DNA of 64,000 nt from Flavobacteriales bacterium. GTDB taxonomy: Bacteria > Bacteroidota > Bacteroidia > NS11-12g > UBA9320. Made by a program: the position numbers and the translations under genes. Where the stretch lies: the NCBI GenBank assembly GCA_020635395.1, contig JACJZV010000005.1:144456-208455 (forward strand), written 5' to 3'. The notes beneath the pieces are model-generated. The model was given only the letters and a program-made list of their open reading frames with translations, did not search any database and had not been told where the DNA came from. Numbering within the stretch: position 1 is the first letter of the stretch; the number at the start of each line of letters is the position of its first letter. This document shows, one piece after another, positions 35,423 to 44,755 of this stretch.

Positions 35423-37147
35423 ATGGCTTCAGAAAACAAAATTAAATACCACGTATCTTTTGAAAACGCTAAAAACCACTATGCCAATATATCGATAAAA
35501 ATGGCCTGCAATAAGGGGCAAAACATTACGGTAAAAATGCCGGTTTGGACACCAGGTTCATACAAAATCCGCGAATTTTCTCAACATGTTGACAAAGCAG
35601 TTTCTATTGTTGACGAACAACGCACAAAGCCAAAACGCATCGACAAAAATACTTGGCAGATAAAAGCGGAAACAGACGAGGTATTTTTTCACTACCAGTT
35701 ATATGCTGCAGAAATTGCAGCTCGTGTTAGCTATGTTGACCAATTTATGGCTTTTTTGCATGGTGCCAGTGCTTTTGTTTATTTCGAAGGATTTGAAAAC
35801 CTACCAATAGAAATAAGTTTTGACATGCCATTTAGTTGGGAAAATATTGAAATGGCTTTGCCCAAAAAAGAACCAAATGGCACCACTTTTTTATGCGAAA
35901 ATTACGATTTGCTGGTTGATAGCCCAGTGGCCTTGGGCAATTTTGATATTTCTGAGTTTGACACCTTTGGCGTGCCACACAAAATTGTGATGATTGGAGA
36001 GGGAAATTACAATCTTGAAACCGTTACCAACGATATTAAAAAGATTTGTGATACTGAAACCGCCATGTTTGGCGGTAAACATCCGTCAGAAAGGTATATT
36101 CATTTTATTCAAAACATCGACAACGGCGGCGGAGGATTGGAACATCTGAACTGTCAAACGAGCCAAATAACCCGTTGGGCATATAGCAACCCTGATAAAT
36201 ATCGAACCTTTTTGGCACTGGTTTCGCACGAATATTTCCATTTATGGAATGTAAAACGAATACGTCCAATAGAACTCGGCCCGTTTGACTATGGCCGAGA
36301 AAACTACACCGAAATGCTTTGGATTGTTGAAGGGGTTACCTCTTATTTCGACGATTTATTTTTGATTAGAAGCGGATTTCATACCACAGAAACCTATTTC
36401 GCCGCATTGGCCAGCAATATAAACCGATTAGAAAGTCAGGCTGGCAGAAATGTAATGACCCTCAATGAAAGCAGCAAACTGGCCTGGATAAAAGCCTATT
36501 TGCCCAACGAAAATAGCAACAACACGAGCATTAGCTACTACAACAAAGGCATGTTGGTGGCATGGTTTCTTGATTTTGAAATTATGAAAAACACCAATGG
36601 TCGAAAACGCCTCGACCATGTAATGCAAACCTTGATGAACGAATTTTATGAAAAACAAAACCGCGGATTTACATTCGACGAGTTCAAAAATGTAGTAAAC
36701 CAAATTGGCGAAAATGATTACACTTCCTTTTTCAATCGATTTGTGTTTGAAACAGGGAGTTTTCCGTATGCCGAATATCTTTCTTTGGCCGGTGTGCAAT
36801 TAAAAAACATAACAGAAAACAAACCGGAATTTGGCACCACATCAAGCTCTGAAAACGGAAAAATCATTATCAAAACCGTAAAAACCAACTCAGCAGCAGC
36901 CAATGCCGGAATTTGTGCAAACGATGAAATTATTGCCATTAATAATTGGAGAGCATCAGGCAGTTTGCAAGAAATAATAGACCGATACCGAATTGGCAGC
37001 ACTATAAATGTGTTGATAAACCGCGATGGAAAATTGCACCACTTGGAAGCAACTCTATTAGAAAATGCGGATATGAAATACGCCATCTCCATCAACGAGC
37101 AGGCAACCAACGAACAAAAGCATTTCTTAAAAAACTGGTTGAGTTAA
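35423..37147 (+). CDS. M61-family peptidase with PDZ domain
   Basis: A 574-residue metallopeptidase of the glycyl-aminopeptidase family M61. It has an N-terminal beta domain (WTPGSYKIREFSQHV), the zinc site HEYFH at 269-273 (SHEYFHLWNVKRIRP) with a downstream Glu in VEGVTSYFDD, and a C-terminal PDZ domain (about 470-555; NSAAANAGICANDEIIAIN). No obvious signal peptide is present at the ATG at 35423, so a cytoplasmic location is likely. A TAACTTCG box lies just upstream (35391-35398). Confidence 0.92.
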   Translation: MASENKIKYHVSFENAKNHYANISIKMACNKGQNITVKMPVWTPGSYKIREFSQHVDKAVSIVDEQRTKPKRIDKNTWQIKAETDEVFFHYQLYAAEIAARVSYVDQFMAFLHGASAFVYFEGFENLPIEISFDMPFSWENIEMALPKKEPNGTTFLCENYDLLVDSPVALGNFDISEFDTFGVPHKIVMIGEGNYNLETVTNDIKKICDTETAMFGGKHPSERYIHFIQNIDNGGGGLEHLNCQTSQITRWAYSNPDKYRTFLALVSHEYFHLWNVKRIRPIELGPFDYGRENYTEMLWIVEGVTSYFDDLFLIRSGFHTTETYFAALASNINRLESQAGRNVMTLNESSKLAWIKAYLPNENSNNTSISYYNKGMLVAWFLDFEIMKNTNGRKRLDHVMQTLMNEFYEKQNRGFTFDEFKNVVNQIGENDYTSFFNRFVFETGSFPYAEYLSLAGVQLKNITENKPEFGTTSSSENGKIIIKTVKTNSAAANAGICANDEIIAINNWRASGSLQEIIDRYRIGSTINVLINRDGKLHHLEATLLENADMKYAISINEQATNEQKHFLKNWLS

Positions 37148-37190
37148 TTCTGGCAAAATAGCTCCAATTGCCATCGACACTTAAAAAATC

Positions 37191-37198
37191 TATCTTTG
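37191..37198 (+). promoter_or_regulatory. -7 box TATCTTTG of mtaB
   Basis: An exact TAnnTTTG match; the GTG start at 37203 is only 5 bases after it. A TTG at 37168-37170 lies 20 bases upstream, a plausible -33 element. Transcription would begin at or within a few bases of the start codon, so the message is probably leaderless. Confidence 0.55.
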
Positions 37199-37202
37199 CG
37201 GC

Positions 37203-38501
37203 GTGTCAAGCATTGCATTTTATACACTGGGTTGTAAACTCAATTTTTCCGAAACCTCCACCATTGGCCGACAGGCCAAAGAACAGGGTTTTGATGTTGT
37301 TGAATTCGACCAAAGTGCCGACATTTACGTAATAAACACCTGTTCGGTAACCGAAAATGCCGACAAAAAATGCAAAAAAGTAGTGCGTGATGCCAAAAAG
37401 CAAAACCCCGATTCTTCCGTAATTGTTATAGGTTGTTATGCCCAACTGAAACCTCAAGAAATAATTGATATTGAAGGAGTTGATATGGTGTTGGGTGCAG
37501 CCGAAAAGTTCAATTTAATCGAACATTTAAACAAGCTAAAAGACGAACGAAAAGTGGTTTACAATGCCAACATAAAAGAAACGAATGTGTTTGTACCCGG
37601 CTTTTCGGTGGGCGACAGAACCCGAAGTTTCCTCAAAGTGCAGGACGGCTGCGATTATTTCTGTTCGTTTTGCACCATTCCGCTGGCACGGGGCAAAAGC
37701 CGCAGCAACACAGTAGCCGAAACCATTAAAGTAGCCAATCAGGTGGCCGCCACAGATATTAAAGAAGTGGTTCTAACTGGCGTAAACATTGGTGATTTTG
37801 GCGTGGACACCGACGAGACATTCTTTGATTTGGTGTTGGAGCTTGACAAAGTAGCAGGCATAGAACGTTTCAGAATAAGCAGCATTGAACCCAATTTGTT
37901 AGAAAATCGGATTATTGAATTTGTGGCCAACTCCCGAAGATTTGTACCTCATTTTCATGTACCATTGCAAAGCGGCAGCAACGAAATTTTGCATAAAATG
38001 CGACGAAAATATGAACGAGAATTGTATGCCGACCGCGTTGCCACCATCAAAAAATTATTGCCCCACGCGTGTATAGGAGTGGATGTAATTGTTGGTTTTC
38101 CTGGGGAGTCGGACGAACATTTTCTCGAAACATATAACTTCCTCAAAGATTTAGATGTTAGCTATTTGCACGTTTTTCCTTATTCGGAACGAGCGAATAC
38201 TACTGCCAAAAAATTACCGGAAAAAGTAAACCCAAAAACCAAAAACGAACGTGCCGACATGCTGCGAATATTGAGCGATAAAAAGCGGATGGCCTTTTAC
38301 AACCAACATTTGGGCAGCCACCGAACTGTGCTTTTTGAAGCCGAAGAAAAAGGCGATTTTATGTATGGCTTTACCGACAACTACGTAAAAGTAAAAGCGG
38401 CCTATGACCAAAATTTAGTCAACCAATTGGTAGATGTTGAACTACAAAACATCGACAACGACGGCGTGGTTTCGTGCGTATTGGTGAGTGAGTTGGTGTG
38501 A
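37203..38501 (+). CDS. mtaB: tRNA t6A37 methylthiotransferase MtaB
   Basis: A 432-residue radical SAM methylthiotransferase that converts t6A37 to ms2t6A37 in tRNA. The N-terminal UPF0004 domain has its three cluster cysteines (in LGCKLNFSE, NTCSVTENADKKCKK and IGCYAQ). The radical SAM motif is CDYFCSFC at 150-157, and a C-terminal TRAM-like domain follows. The LGCKLN start and sequence favour MtaB over MiaB or RimO. The start is GTG at 37203, directly behind a -7 box. A REP-like palindrome follows the stop. Confidence 0.93.
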   Translation: MSSIAFYTLGCKLNFSETSTIGRQAKEQGFDVVEFDQSADIYVINTCSVTENADKKCKKVVRDAKKQNPDSSVIVIGCYAQLKPQEIIDIEGVDMVLGAAEKFNLIEHLNKLKDERKVVYNANIKETNVFVPGFSVGDRTRSFLKVQDGCDYFCSFCTIPLARGKSRSNTVAETIKVANQVAATDIKEVVLTGVNIGDFGVDTDETFFDLVLELDKVAGIERFRISSIEPNLLENRIIEFVANSRRFVPHFHVPLQSGSNEILHKMRRKYERELYADRVATIKKLLPHACIGVDVIVGFPGESDEHFLETYNFLKDLDVSYLHVFPYSERANTTAKKLPEKVNPKTKNERADMLRILSDKKRMAFYNQHLGSHRTVLFEAEEKGDFMYGFTDNYVKVKAAYDQNLVNQLVDVELQNIDNDGVVSCVLVSELV

Positions 38502-38507
38502 GATATA

Positions 38508-38537
38508 GACCTTCCAGGTTTAAAAACCTATAAGGTC
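38508..38537. repeat. REP-like palindrome after mtaB
   Basis: GACCT..AGGTTT at the left and AAACCT..AGGTC at the right form a 30-bp imperfect palindrome starting 6 bases after the mtaB stop. It belongs to the same type as the perfect palindrome at 59118-59148. It could stabilise or end the transcript; there is no T-run. Confidence 0.6.
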
Positions 38538-38599
38538 TGGTCGTGGTTATTAAACCAAACAATTTGTAGTTTAGCCATCAATTTTTAATTGAGATAAAT

Positions 38600-38959
38600 A
38601 TGACCCCGTCCACAGAGCATAACGAACGTATTGCCAAAATGACTTTTGCCTCGGTATATCCACATTATGTGACAAAAGCGGAGAAAAAAGGCAGAACAAA
38701 AGAAGAACTGCATCAAGTCATTGAATGGCTTACAGGATTTAACGAACAGAAAGTGCAAGAATTGATAGCCGAAAAAGTCACTTTTGAAATCTTTTTTGCA
38801 CAGGCAAATCTCAATCCCAATGCTGAACTGATAACCGGAATGATTTGTGGCTATCGAATTGAAGAAATTGAGAACCCTTTGACCAAACAAGTTCGATACT
38901 TAGACAAATTGGTAGATGAGCTTGCCAAAGGACGAAAAATGGAAAAGATTTTAAGATAA
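38600..38959 (+). CDS. DUF2200 family protein
   Basis: A 119-residue soluble protein matching the DUF2200 pattern: RIAKMTFASVYPHYVTKAEKKGRTKEELHQVI..WLTG near the start, then FFAQANLNPNA, ITGMICGYRIEEIENPLTKQVRYLDKLVDELAKG. Function of this family is not known. Normal length. The next gene begins 18 bases later on the same strand. Confidence 0.88.
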   Translation: MTPSTEHNERIAKMTFASVYPHYVTKAEKKGRTKEELHQVIEWLTGFNEQKVQELIAEKVTFEIFFAQANLNPNAELITGMICGYRIEEIENPLTKQVRYLDKLVDELAKGRKMEKILR

Positions 38960-38977
38960 ATTTTCAGGAATAAACAC

Positions 38978-39709
38978 ATGAAAGAAATCAGTCTTCTCTT
39001 TCTATTGCTGGCATTGTTAGCCGAAATTATTGGCACCATCGGAGGCTTCGGTTCTTCGGTGTTTTTTGTGCCAATCGGTAATTTTTATTTCGATTTTCAT
39101 TCGGTTTTAGGCTTAACAGCTCTTTTTCACCTTTCGAGCAATTTCAGTAAAATTGTTCTTTTTAAACAAGGTTTAAACCGCAAACTGCTCGCCACCATTG
39201 GCATTCCGTCTATTGTATTTGTTATTATTGGCGGTGTATTGACCAAATATATTGAGAACACCTATTTAGAAATAATTTTGGGCATTTTTTTAACCTCATT
39301 TAGTCTGTTTTTTCTATTAAAAAGCTCCACCATTATCAAACCCAGTACAAAAAATGCCATCACCGGAGGCATATTTTCAGGCTTGTCTGCCGGATTGTTG
39401 GGCACAGGTGGTGCCATTAGAGGGTTGACCATGGCTGCTTTTAATTTGGAAAAAAGTGTCTTTATTGCCACATCCGCATTTATTGATTTTATGATTGATT
39501 CGGCACGAACCATTGTCTATTTCAAAAACGGATACATCCACTCGCATGATTTAAAATATGTTCCATTTCTACTGATAATTGGGGTGGTAGGTACTTTTTT
39601 TGGCAAAAAAATACTGACCTACATTCCTGAGTCAAAATTCCGAAACCTATCTCTTTTTCTTATTTTAGCAATTGGCCTTGTTACTATTTTGAAACAAATA
39701 GTGGGCTAA
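38978..39709 (+). CDS. Sulfite exporter TauE/SafE family protein
   Basis: A 243-residue membrane protein with about eight TM segments and the two-half TauE/SafE layout. Glycine-rich segments of the family are seen in each half (IGTIGGFGSSVFFVPI near the N-terminus, GLSAGLLGTGGAIRGL in the middle). Family members export sulfur or organosulfur anions; the substrate here is unknown. Probably cotranscribed with the DUF2200 gene. Confidence 0.88.
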   Translation: MKEISLLFLLLALLAEIIGTIGGFGSSVFFVPIGNFYFDFHSVLGLTALFHLSSNFSKIVLFKQGLNRKLLATIGIPSIVFVIIGGVLTKYIENTYLEIILGIFLTSFSLFFLLKSSTIIKPSTKNAITGGIFSGLSAGLLGTGGAIRGLTMAAFNLEKSVFIATSAFIDFMIDSARTIVYFKNGYIHSHDLKYVPFLLIIGVVGTFFGKKILTYIPESKFRNLSLFLILAIGLVTILKQIVG

Positions 39710-39816
39710 GGCCATCAGCATTTGGCATATTAATTCTTTGCTTTTCAAAAACATTTCCCAACCAAAAACCGCATATTCCAACAATTATTTCGGTACTTCG
39801 CAGTCAATAAAAAAGT

Positions 39817-41013
39817 ATGTATCCAAATTTTTATTTTTTCTTTAAAGACCTCTTTGGCATCGAGATTTGGGGATTGTCGGTGGTAAACATGTTTGGTTTT
39901 TTTGTGGCCATGTCGTTTTTGGCAGCCTTGCATTTTATGACCGTTGAGCTAAAACGCAAAGAAAAAGAAGGCCTGATTACAGGAAAAAAAGAGATTAAAA
40001 CCTTTGGCAAACTTCCATCAATTACCGAATATGTCAGCAATGCGGCTTTGGCTTTTATTTTCGGTTATAAATTCATTTTTTTGATTACCAATGCCCAAAC
40101 CCTCTCGCCTGATATACAAAGTCATCTATTTACCAGCGAGGGAAGCATGATTTGGGGTTTGGCTCTTGCTGCACTTTCGGTAGGTTTGAAATACCTCGAG
40201 GCACAAAAAATAAAAAAACAATACCCCCAACCCGTTCAGAAAGAGACCATTATACACCCATACCAGCACATGGGTACTCTGACTCTTTTGGCTGCTGCCG
40301 TTGGGTTGCCTGGTGCCAAATTGTTCGACAGCATGGAGCGGTGGAGTGATTTTATCAAAAATCCGATTCAAGATTTTTTAAACCCATTTAGCGGCCTCAC
40401 GTTTTATGGCGGTTTGATATGTGGCGGGGCAGCCGTGCTATGGTATGCACACAAAAAAGGCATTCATTGGCGGCACATGCTCGATGTGGGTGGCCCAGCC
40501 ATGATGATGGCTTATGCCGTGGGCAGAATTGGTTGCCACATGTCAGGCGATGGCGATTGGGGCATTATCAACAACCGCCCAAACCCCGGTTTTTTGCCCG
40601 ATTGGTTGTGGGCATACACCTATCCAAACAACGTGGCCAACACCACCGACCCAATAGACAAAGTGCCTTATCTTGGCGATGGAATTCCTGTGTTGGAGTT
40701 TCCTGTTTGGCCAACTCCCATATACGAAACCATCATTGGTTTGGCCTTCTTTGGCATACTTTGGTATTATCGAAAACGCATAAAAACACCCGGAATATTG
40801 TTTAGCCTATATTTGTTTTTGACAGGTTTTGAGCGTTTTTGGATAGAAAAAATTCGCACCAACGTTGATTTGGATATTCTCAGAATGAAGATAACCCAAG
40901 CCACCCTTATCTCGGTTGCTCTGATGATTTCGGCTGTTGGTTTGTATTTCTGGTTTTCAAAAAACAAAACGATAAAAGAGGCCGAGCTGCCTATTATAGA
41001 GTCCGAAAGCTGA
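39817..41013 (+). CDS. lgt: Prolipoprotein diacylglyceryl transferase
   Basis: A 398-residue multi-pass inner-membrane enzyme that moves diacylglycerol onto the lipobox cysteine of prolipoproteins. The Lgt signature GRIGCHMSGDGDWG begins at 236, and the C-terminal ERFWIEKIRTN segment carries the conserved Arg. It is longer than the E. coli enzyme (291 residues) because of extra N-terminal and central loops, as is usual in Bacteroidota. Several lipoproteins encoded in this window (28974, 43450, 43835, 51585, 56214) would be its substrates. Confidence 0.92.
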   Translation: MYPNFYFFFKDLFGIEIWGLSVVNMFGFFVAMSFLAALHFMTVELKRKEKEGLITGKKEIKTFGKLPSITEYVSNAALAFIFGYKFIFLITNAQTLSPDIQSHLFTSEGSMIWGLALAALSVGLKYLEAQKIKKQYPQPVQKETIIHPYQHMGTLTLLAAAVGLPGAKLFDSMERWSDFIKNPIQDFLNPFSGLTFYGGLICGGAAVLWYAHKKGIHWRHMLDVGGPAMMMAYAVGRIGCHMSGDGDWGIINNRPNPGFLPDWLWAYTYPNNVANTTDPIDKVPYLGDGIPVLEFPVWPTPIYETIIGLAFFGILWYYRKRIKTPGILFSLYLFLTGFERFWIEKIRTNVDLDILRMKITQATLISVALMISAVGLYFWFSKNKTIKEAELPIIESES

Positions 41014-41040
41014 TTTACCGAATAAAATATTAAGTTTTTA

Positions 41041-41823
41041 GTGGATTTAAAAATTGTTCATACCGAATTGTTGCCCGCTTATTTAGAGGCGATTCCAACT
41101 AATTTGGCTCCAAAATTTGATGCACTTAAAGATGCTGAAATATCCACCGACTCATTTGGTTTTTACACGTCTGTTTCATCCGTTTTTTCCAGCAAGATAG
41201 AGGGAGAAGAAATTGAATTAGACAGCTATGTGAAACACAAAAGGTTTGGTATTCAATTTCTGCCCGATTATACAAAGAAAATAGACGACCTGTACGATGC
41301 TTATTTATTTGCTCAAACTCACGTTCTGAACAAACCGAATGTAGATGAAGTACATAGACTTTTGGCTAAAAATTTTGTTCAGAAACAATTTCTTGGCAAT
41401 ACACGAACACAAAATATGTTTGTGAGCTCTACTGACGGGAAAATTGAGTATGTGGCCGCTTCACCACAATTGGTTAATGACGAAATGACCAAGTTTTACC
41501 ATGATTTAGAAGTTTTGTTACAAGATGCATTATCCGTAGAAGAAGTATTTTTTTATGCCTCTATGCTGCACTTGATTTTTGTAAAAATCCACCCATGGAG
41601 CGACGGAAATGGCCGCTCTGCTCGTTTGCTAGAAAAATGGTTTATTGCTCAAAAGCTTGGCCAGAAAGCTTGGTTTCTTCAAAGCGAAAAAAACTATTAC
41701 CAACAACACCAAACATACTACAACAATTTGCGGGTTTTAGGTTTAGAATACCCTGAACTTGACTACTCAAAAGCTCTCCCTTTTCTACTGATGTTGCCTG
41801 ATTGTTTGAAATTGAATGAATGA
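41041..41823 (+). CDS. Fic-domain protein (class II, self-inhibited)
   Basis: A 260-residue Fic protein, predicted to transfer AMP (or another nucleotide part) onto target proteins. The Fic motif HPWSDGNGR is at 184-192 (His184 catalytic). The inhibitory helix motif S-x3-E-G is present as Ser50..Glu54-Gly55 at the N-terminal side, marking class II, with activity held back in cis. It starts at GTG (41041), 27 bases after lgt. Its stop overlaps the next gene by 4 bases. No Doc-type antitoxin partner is seen. Confidence 0.9.
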   Translation: MDLKIVHTELLPAYLEAIPTNLAPKFDALKDAEISTDSFGFYTSVSSVFSSKIEGEEIELDSYVKHKRFGIQFLPDYTKKIDDLYDAYLFAQTHVLNKPNVDEVHRLLAKNFVQKQFLGNTRTQNMFVSSTDGKIEYVAASPQLVNDEMTKFYHDLEVLLQDALSVEEVFFYASMLHLIFVKIHPWSDGNGRSARLLEKWFIAQKLGQKAWFLQSEKNYYQQHQTYYNNLRVLGLEYPELDYSKALPFLLMLPDCLKLNE

Positions 41824-42629
41824 GGAAATGGTTTACCATATCGTTCTCAATCTTTTTGGTGACATTCAAAACTCTGGCCTCTGAGACCACCAAATGGACA
41901 TTTTATTCCGAATTAAACACCATTTTTAATAAAAATTTAGATGATTTGGGTGTGTACAATTTTCCCAAACTTGATCAATTTCCGGATAAAGATTGGCGTG
42001 CAATACCTCTCGAAAAATTTGAAAACAACCCTGGCAAGTTGTTCAAACCAAATATGGCCAACAACCTTAAACTTGAAACCGGAGCCATTAGAAAAATTGG
42101 TGTTAACGGAGCATTTTTTACCGGAATTGCCTACACCCGCCTCTGTGGAAATGGCGATTGGTATAAACTCCGATTTTCGGACATGGTGGATGCAGAACGT
42201 GGCTTTGTGCTCGGCACTCAATTTCAACCAATTCAGTTTTACTACCGCTACCATTTGATAGGTTTTAATGTAGGTTATGCCATTTCAGAAAAATTTAAAA
42301 ACAGCCATTTTGAACATCGATTAAAATTTGCCTTTAACGCCTCAAACACAATAATGAGTGATTTTAGACTTGAAGGAATACTCAAAAATCAGAATAAATA
42401 CTATTATCAGAAAGACCTCAACTATAAGGATTTTGCCACCTTATTTTATCCATCAGTCAGCTATCAAGCAAAGATTTTAGAACAAAGCCACCTTCAGTTT
42501 TGGTTTAACTCCGGTTTCAACTTCAGCTATATACCTACGCCAAAAGACTACAGACAAAATACATATTCGCATTACGTAAAATCGAACATATATCAATTTT
42601 ATTTTGGTATTTTAGCATGTTGGAAATGA
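41820..42629 (+). CDS. Secreted, probably outer-membrane beta-barrel protein
   Basis: A 269-residue exported protein, coupled to the fic gene by ATGA. Signal peptide 1-21 (MRKWFTISFSIFLVTFKTLAS). The mature protein alternates aromatic and polar residues in strand-length stretches (FYYRYHLIGFNVGYAISE, LQFWFNSGFNFSYIP) and ends YFGILACWK, suggesting a barrel. Family not recognised. The following gene has the same style. Confidence 0.6.
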   Translation: MRKWFTISFSIFLVTFKTLASETTKWTFYSELNTIFNKNLDDLGVYNFPKLDQFPDKDWRAIPLEKFENNPGKLFKPNMANNLKLETGAIRKIGVNGAFFTGIAYTRLCGNGDWYKLRFSDMVDAERGFVLGTQFQPIQFYYRYHLIGFNVGYAISEKFKNSHFEHRLKFAFNASNTIMSDFRLEGILKNQNKYYYQKDLNYKDFATLFYPSVSYQAKILEQSHLQFWFNSGFNFSYIPTPKDYRQNTYSHYVKSNIYQFYFGILACWK

Positions 42630-43453
42630 AAAAACTTGCTGTTATAGTTTTCATATCACTTGTCAAAGTGGCATGCTTTGCTGGCCAATCGTTTTTCAAA
42701 AAAGACAGCAAATGGCAACCAACTTTTGGGGTGCAACAAGTTCATAGCTCGCCGGTAGAAAAGTTTATGATTGGCACCAAAATATATCCTTTAAATTATC
42801 AATTAGTAAGTAAAAAGAATCCGCTCCGAGGAGGCCCGAGTCATACATTATCTAATAGAATATCCTTTATGACCAATATTAGTTTTGAATTAGGAATTGA
42901 AAGAAAAATAGCGAAAAACAATTTGTTAAAATTCTCCGTCAATGCTTCAAACTTCAACAATACATCAACCAACTTTTCAAACTTCCCTATCCCTTATTTT
43001 ATTATAGATGAGACTTCGATTTTAAAATTTACATACAATTATCAGACGATATCAGCTGCAACATCATATTTCTTTGAGCAGGATTTATTCAACGCTAAAT
43101 TTAGGCATCGCATGGGTATTGGAGTCAGGTACTCGTATGTTTTATTGACCAAATATCTTTATGAATTGGAATATTCAGCAACTGAAGTTGCACATTTATG
43201 GGACTACGATTTAACCCCAAATGACAAAATCGGTCGATTAAGCCCCGTATTTTCTTATGAGTTTCGATTTTTTACATCCAAGTATTTGGACTTTTGGATT
43301 ATGACCAACACTACTATGTTTAAAAAACTTCAATTGCCCGATAGCGGTTCTCTTAATCCGCAAAAATTACCTTTAATACAGCATAGCTGCGTTGGTTTTT
43401 TATTTCAATGCAAAAAACCAAAACCTAACATGCGAATAATACAACTTGATTGA
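42626..43453 (+). CDS. Secreted, probably outer-membrane beta-barrel protein
   Basis: A 275-residue exported protein, again joined to its upstream gene by ATGA, which supports the ATG at 42626 over the one at 42617. Signal peptide MKKLAVIVFISLVKVACFAG. The strand-like pattern (IGVRYSYVLLTKYLYEL, SPVFSYEFRFFTSKYLDFWIM) suggests a small barrel. No recognised domain. It is similar in size and style to its neighbour but not clearly a recent duplicate. Confidence 0.6.
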   Translation: MKKLAVIVFISLVKVACFAGQSFFKKDSKWQPTFGVQQVHSSPVEKFMIGTKIYPLNYQLVSKKNPLRGGPSHTLSNRISFMTNISFELGIERKIAKNNLLKFSVNASNFNNTSTNFSNFPIPYFIIDETSILKFTYNYQTISAATSYFFEQDLFNAKFRHRMGIGVRYSYVLLTKYLYELEYSATEVAHLWDYDLTPNDKIGRLSPVFSYEFRFFTSKYLDFWIMTNTTMFKKLQLPDSGSLNPQKLPLIQHSCVGFLFQCKKPKPNMRIIQLD

Positions 43454-43812
43454 TAAAAGGCACGGGTAGAATAATCGTTTTGATGTTTTTTTCTTTGCTC
43501 TTTTTGGTAATGTCCTGCATGCCTCGAAGCAATAAGATTTTTATTGCTTCGGATGAATTATATGGCATCATTTTGTACGAACGAAAGCAGGAGTTTCAAC
43601 TGCTTTTTAACGGATTTAATAACGCCACTGGCACCTACGCTTTGAGCGGAGACACCATTTATTTAACCTATTTCGATAACCAGTTTAATGAATTTGACCT
43701 CAACCAAAAGCTGACTCGCAAAATTTTGATAGACACAAAAAATGGAAAAGTGCAATCTATGGATGATAGAATGAGGTTTTGTGCCAATATTGCGTTGGAT
43801 AGAAGGAAATGA
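43450..43812 (+). CDS. Small lipoprotein
   Basis: A 120-residue lipoprotein with a TTG start at 43450 that overlaps the upstream stop (TTGA). With this start the signal is MIKGTGRIIVLMFFSLLFLVMSC, a good lipobox at Cys23; the ATG at 43483 would give only 12 residues before Cys. The mature part is beta-rich (GIILYERKQEFQLLFNGFNNATGTYALSGDTIYLTYFD). Function unknown. Confidence 0.6.
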   Translation: MIKGTGRIIVLMFFSLLFLVMSCMPRSNKIFIASDELYGIILYERKQEFQLLFNGFNNATGTYALSGDTIYLTYFDNQFNEFDLNQKLTRKILIDTKNGKVQSMDDRMRFCANIALDRRK

Positions 43813-43834
43813 CCTTAATCTTTTTATGTAAAAA

Positions 43835-44317
43835 ATGGCTTTCTTCGTAAACTTAAATATGTTGGTAAGTAGATTATTTTGGAGTTTGGGGCTACTTTTA
43901 TTTGTAAGCTGCTGCGGCAAATCACAAGATACGATTCGATTTGAAACCAAACCAAAGGTTATTTTAAAAAGTTGGTATCCGGAGTTTAAAGCCTTTCCTG
44001 AACTTAAAGTTGGGGAAACCCAAACGCTGTTCACAACTATTCCCATTTTTGAAAATACACCGTTAAGAGATAACGACATAAACTTGGAGGTTGCCGTTGA
44101 TTCAGTAAGCATTGAAGAAACCGAAAAGACAAATCAATACAATATTACGGTTGATAAAACTAGCCTATCCCACCTGGAGATTGAGGTTTGGTTTGATTTA
44201 GGTAATACTTCCATTCTTATTTTAGAAAATTCAACTTGGATGGATATAAGAAAAATTTACCCGATAAAGGATAATCGAGTGATGATAGAAAAGATAAAAC
44301 TAAGAATTGCAAATTAA
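43835..44317 (+). CDS. Small lipoprotein
   Basis: A 160-residue lipoprotein with lipobox LFVSC (Cys26), followed by a second Cys. An alternative ATG at 43859 would also keep the signal. The mature part is beta-rich with a charged C-terminal end. It lies 22 bases after the previous gene and is the last of this cluster. Function unknown. Confidence 0.6.
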   Translation: MAFFVNLNMLVSRLFWSLGLLLFVSCCGKSQDTIRFETKPKVILKSWYPEFKAFPELKVGETQTLFTTIPIFENTPLRDNDINLEVAVDSVSIEETEKTNQYNITVDKTSLSHLEIEVWFDLGNTSILILENSTWMDIRKIYPIKDNRVMIEKIKLRIAN

Positions 44318-44369
44318 CCCTTTAAAAAAATTGCCGGCCACCAGAAAGATTGTCAATTTCTTGGCAAAA

Positions 44370-44590
44370 CAATTTCACCCCTACGGGGTTCATCATTCCA
44401 ATATCCAACCTTTTTTATTATTATTTTGCTCCAACGGAGCTTTATTCTGACGATACGAATAAACGCAGATTTACAGTGTGAAAAAAATGAAACGTGAATA
44501 ATGAGAACACATAACAGCCCCATAGGGACAACATCATAATATAAAATCCACCCAGCTCCGCGGGGGCGATATTGACCATATTTCACATTT
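44370..44590. repeat. Intergenic repeat made of short GC palindromes
   Basis: Four short GC-rich palindromes lie in AT-rich DNA: CCCCTACGGGG (~44379), GCTCCAACGGAGC (~44430), CCCCATAGGGA (~44519) and GCTCCGCGGGGGC (~44557). Repeats of this kind are scattered between genes in many Bacteroidota. The minus-strand frame through it (44353-44586) is a by-product. The rest of the 438-base gap to 44755 holds only the promoter of the next gene. Confidence 0.55.
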
Positions 44591-44730
44591 CAACAATTCT
44601 ACCCGAAACAGAAAATCTTCATTATATCCAAAAACCAAATTATATCCAAAAAAATCCACTTCCTATAACTAATTGATTATCAATAGAATAATATTTTAAA
44701 AAATCGAAACAACGTAAGATTATTCGACTT

Positions 44731-44738
44731 TACATTTG
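44731..44738 (+). promoter_or_regulatory. -7 box TACATTTG of the inorganic-carbon locus
   Basis: An exact TAnnTTTG match within CTTTACATTTGCGGC, 18 bases before the TTG start at 44756. The same 15-base string precedes the gene at 59336, so it is probably a strong local promoter form. Confidence 0.5.
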
Positions 44739-44755
44739 CGGCGAATTAGGAAGAA

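Noticed and set aside
44353..44586. 77-codon minus-strand frame
   Set aside because: It is generated by the GC-palindrome repeat; no signal or domain.
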